DNA from: JAWXUT01 sp044426075
GTDB lineage: Bacteria > Bacillota > Clostridia > Christensenellales > DTU072
DNA length: 6,971 nucleotides
Direction of reading: 5' to 3'
NCBI GenBank assembly: GCA_044426075.1
Contig: JAWXUT010000091.1
Span: 1 to 6,971 of the forward strand
Below are positions 6,212-6,971 of the stretch, in pieces. The translations under genes were made by a program, and so were the position numbers. The notes under the pieces are model-generated. The model ran no database searches, had not been told where the DNA came from, and saw only the letters and a program-made list of their open reading frames with translations. Position 1 is the stretch's first letter, and every line of letters begins with the position of its first letter.

Positions 6212-6971
6212 TTACAGTTTGTTTTCTCTAATTAATTTCTTAGCCAATCTCTGCGACTGCACAAGAGGACGTTTTGCTGGGCACACAAATGCACAACAAC
6301 CGCATTCTATACAACTCATAGGATAGTATTCTTTTGCTTCTTTTATTAATCCTTTAAGAACAAGTGCGTCTGTCATCATAGGCATTAAACCAATAGGGCA
6401 CGCCTTGTGGCATCTTCCGCAATTGATACAAGCAGAAGGCTCAACCGCCCTTATCTCATCTTCATTTAACAATAGCAGAGCCGAGCTGCCTTTACTGCTA
6501 ACTGCACGCAAATTGCTCATACTTATGCCCATCATTGGCCCGCCACTTACAGCTTTTACATAGCCCTTGTTAATGCCATAAACTGCAACAATTTCTTCAA
6601 ATGGAATACCTATTTTTACGTGAATATTGCAAGGGACCGCCATGCCACCACCGCTGAGAGTCATATAACGCTCAATTGTGGGTTTGCCTAGAGCCACTGC
6701 TTCATAAACTGCAAACGCAGTAGAAATATTTAACACTATATATCCTAAATCACTTGGAAGCCCGCCATTTGGCACCTTTTTCTTTGTGATTGCATATATA
6801 AGTTGCTTTTCTCCGCCTTGTGGATATTTTGTCTTTAATTGGTGAATAGTGGTGTTTTTATCTGTGCAAGCGCTTCTCATACGCTCAATTGCAGGCATTT
6901 TATTGTCTTCAATACCGATATCTACACTCTCCGCACCCAATGCTTTTTGTATGTATCCGATACCTTGCAAC
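6212..6971 (-). CDS. rnfC: RnfC, NADH-side subunit of the Rnf complex (partial, C-terminal part)
   Basis: The frame is open to the right edge, so this is the C-terminal 252 or so residues of a protein usually near 440 residues long. The N-terminal part with the glycine-rich flavin/NADH-binding motifs is outside. RnfC receives electrons at the end of the chain and reduces NAD+. Visible here, numbering from the edge, are YPQGGEKQLIYA (49-60), a family-typical segment of the nucleotide-binding domain; an SLBB-like domain at about 75-130; and two [4Fe-4S] motifs, CINCGRCHKACP (C181, C184, C187, C191) and CIECGCCAFVCP (C220, C223, C226, C230). The protein ends 22 residues after the last cysteine, without the long Ala/Lys-rich tail of gammaproteobacterial RnfC. 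The apparent TTG near 6970 is not a real start. This is the most upstream Rnf gene in the window, 11 nt before rnfD. Confidence 0.95.
   Translation of the reverse strand, partial: LQGIGYIQKALGAESVDIGIEDNKMPAIERMRSACTDKNTTIHQLKTKYPQGGEKQLIYAITKKKVPNGGLPSDLGYIVLNISTAFAVYEAVALGKPTIERYMTLSGGGMAVPCNIHVKIGIPFEEIVAVYGINKGYVKAVSGGPMMGISMSNLRAVSSKGSSALLLLNEDEIRAVEPSACINCGRCHKACPIGLMPMMTDALVLKGLIKEAKEYYPMSCIECGCCAFVCPAKRPLVQSQRLAKKLIRENKL

Noticed and set aside
11..6971. Absence of TGA stop codons (five TAA and three TAG in eight genes) as a hint of a changed genetic code
   Set aside because: All frames are full length under the standard code with no in-frame TGA at conserved Trp positions, and eight genes are too few to show TGA avoidance in an AT-rich genome.

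Overview
The window is about 40% G+C and almost entirely coding. It carries most of one operon for the Rnf complex (ferredoxin:NAD+ oxidoreductase, ion-translocating) on the minus strand, one TspO/MBR membrane protein gene on the plus strand, and one secreted lipoprotein gene on the minus strand. No rRNA, tRNA, CRISPR array, insertion sequence or phage gene was seen. The Rnf gene order is C-D-G-E-A-B, the arrangement known from Clostridia such as Acetobacterium and Clostridium, rather than rnfABCDGE of Proteobacteria. With the clostridial-type RnfB, strong AGGAGG-like ribosome sites and lipoprotein signal peptide, this suggests an anaerobic, AT-rich Firmicute, perhaps an uncultured gut clostridium. 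That assignment is inference.

Layout from left to right: a 596-residue tyrosine-rich lipoprotein with WG-type repeats (11-1801, minus); a 155-bp divergent intergenic region with a near-consensus minus-strand promoter, a weaker plus-strand promoter and a 10-bp direct repeat (1802-1956); tspO (1957-2421, plus); then rnfB (2422-3222), rnfA (3232-3813), rnfE (3813-4550), rnfG (4553-5158), rnfD (5151-6200) and the C-terminal part of rnfC (6212-6971), all minus. Transcription of the operon enters from the right, so its promoter and the 5' part of rnfC lie outside.

The Rnf subunits form one membrane complex. RnfB takes electrons from reduced ferredoxin through several [4Fe-4S] clusters. RnfA and RnfE carry the membrane cysteines that hold a [2Fe-2S] cluster. 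RnfG and RnfD carry covalently bound FMN on threonines (T179 and T177 here), and RnfC hands electrons to NAD+. All expected cofactor ligands are present in the visible parts, so the complex looks functional. The flavin transferase ApbE needed for flavinylation is not in the window. The genes are tightly packed, with gaps or overlaps of -8 to +11 nt.

The most interesting points are regulatory. The lipoprotein promoter places its predicted +1 exactly on the ATG, so the mRNA is probably leaderless. The stop codons of tspO and rnfB abut with no base between them, and the best intrinsic terminator for the Rnf operon lies inside tspO in antisense. I see no undescribed multi-gene system here: the core is a well-known complex.
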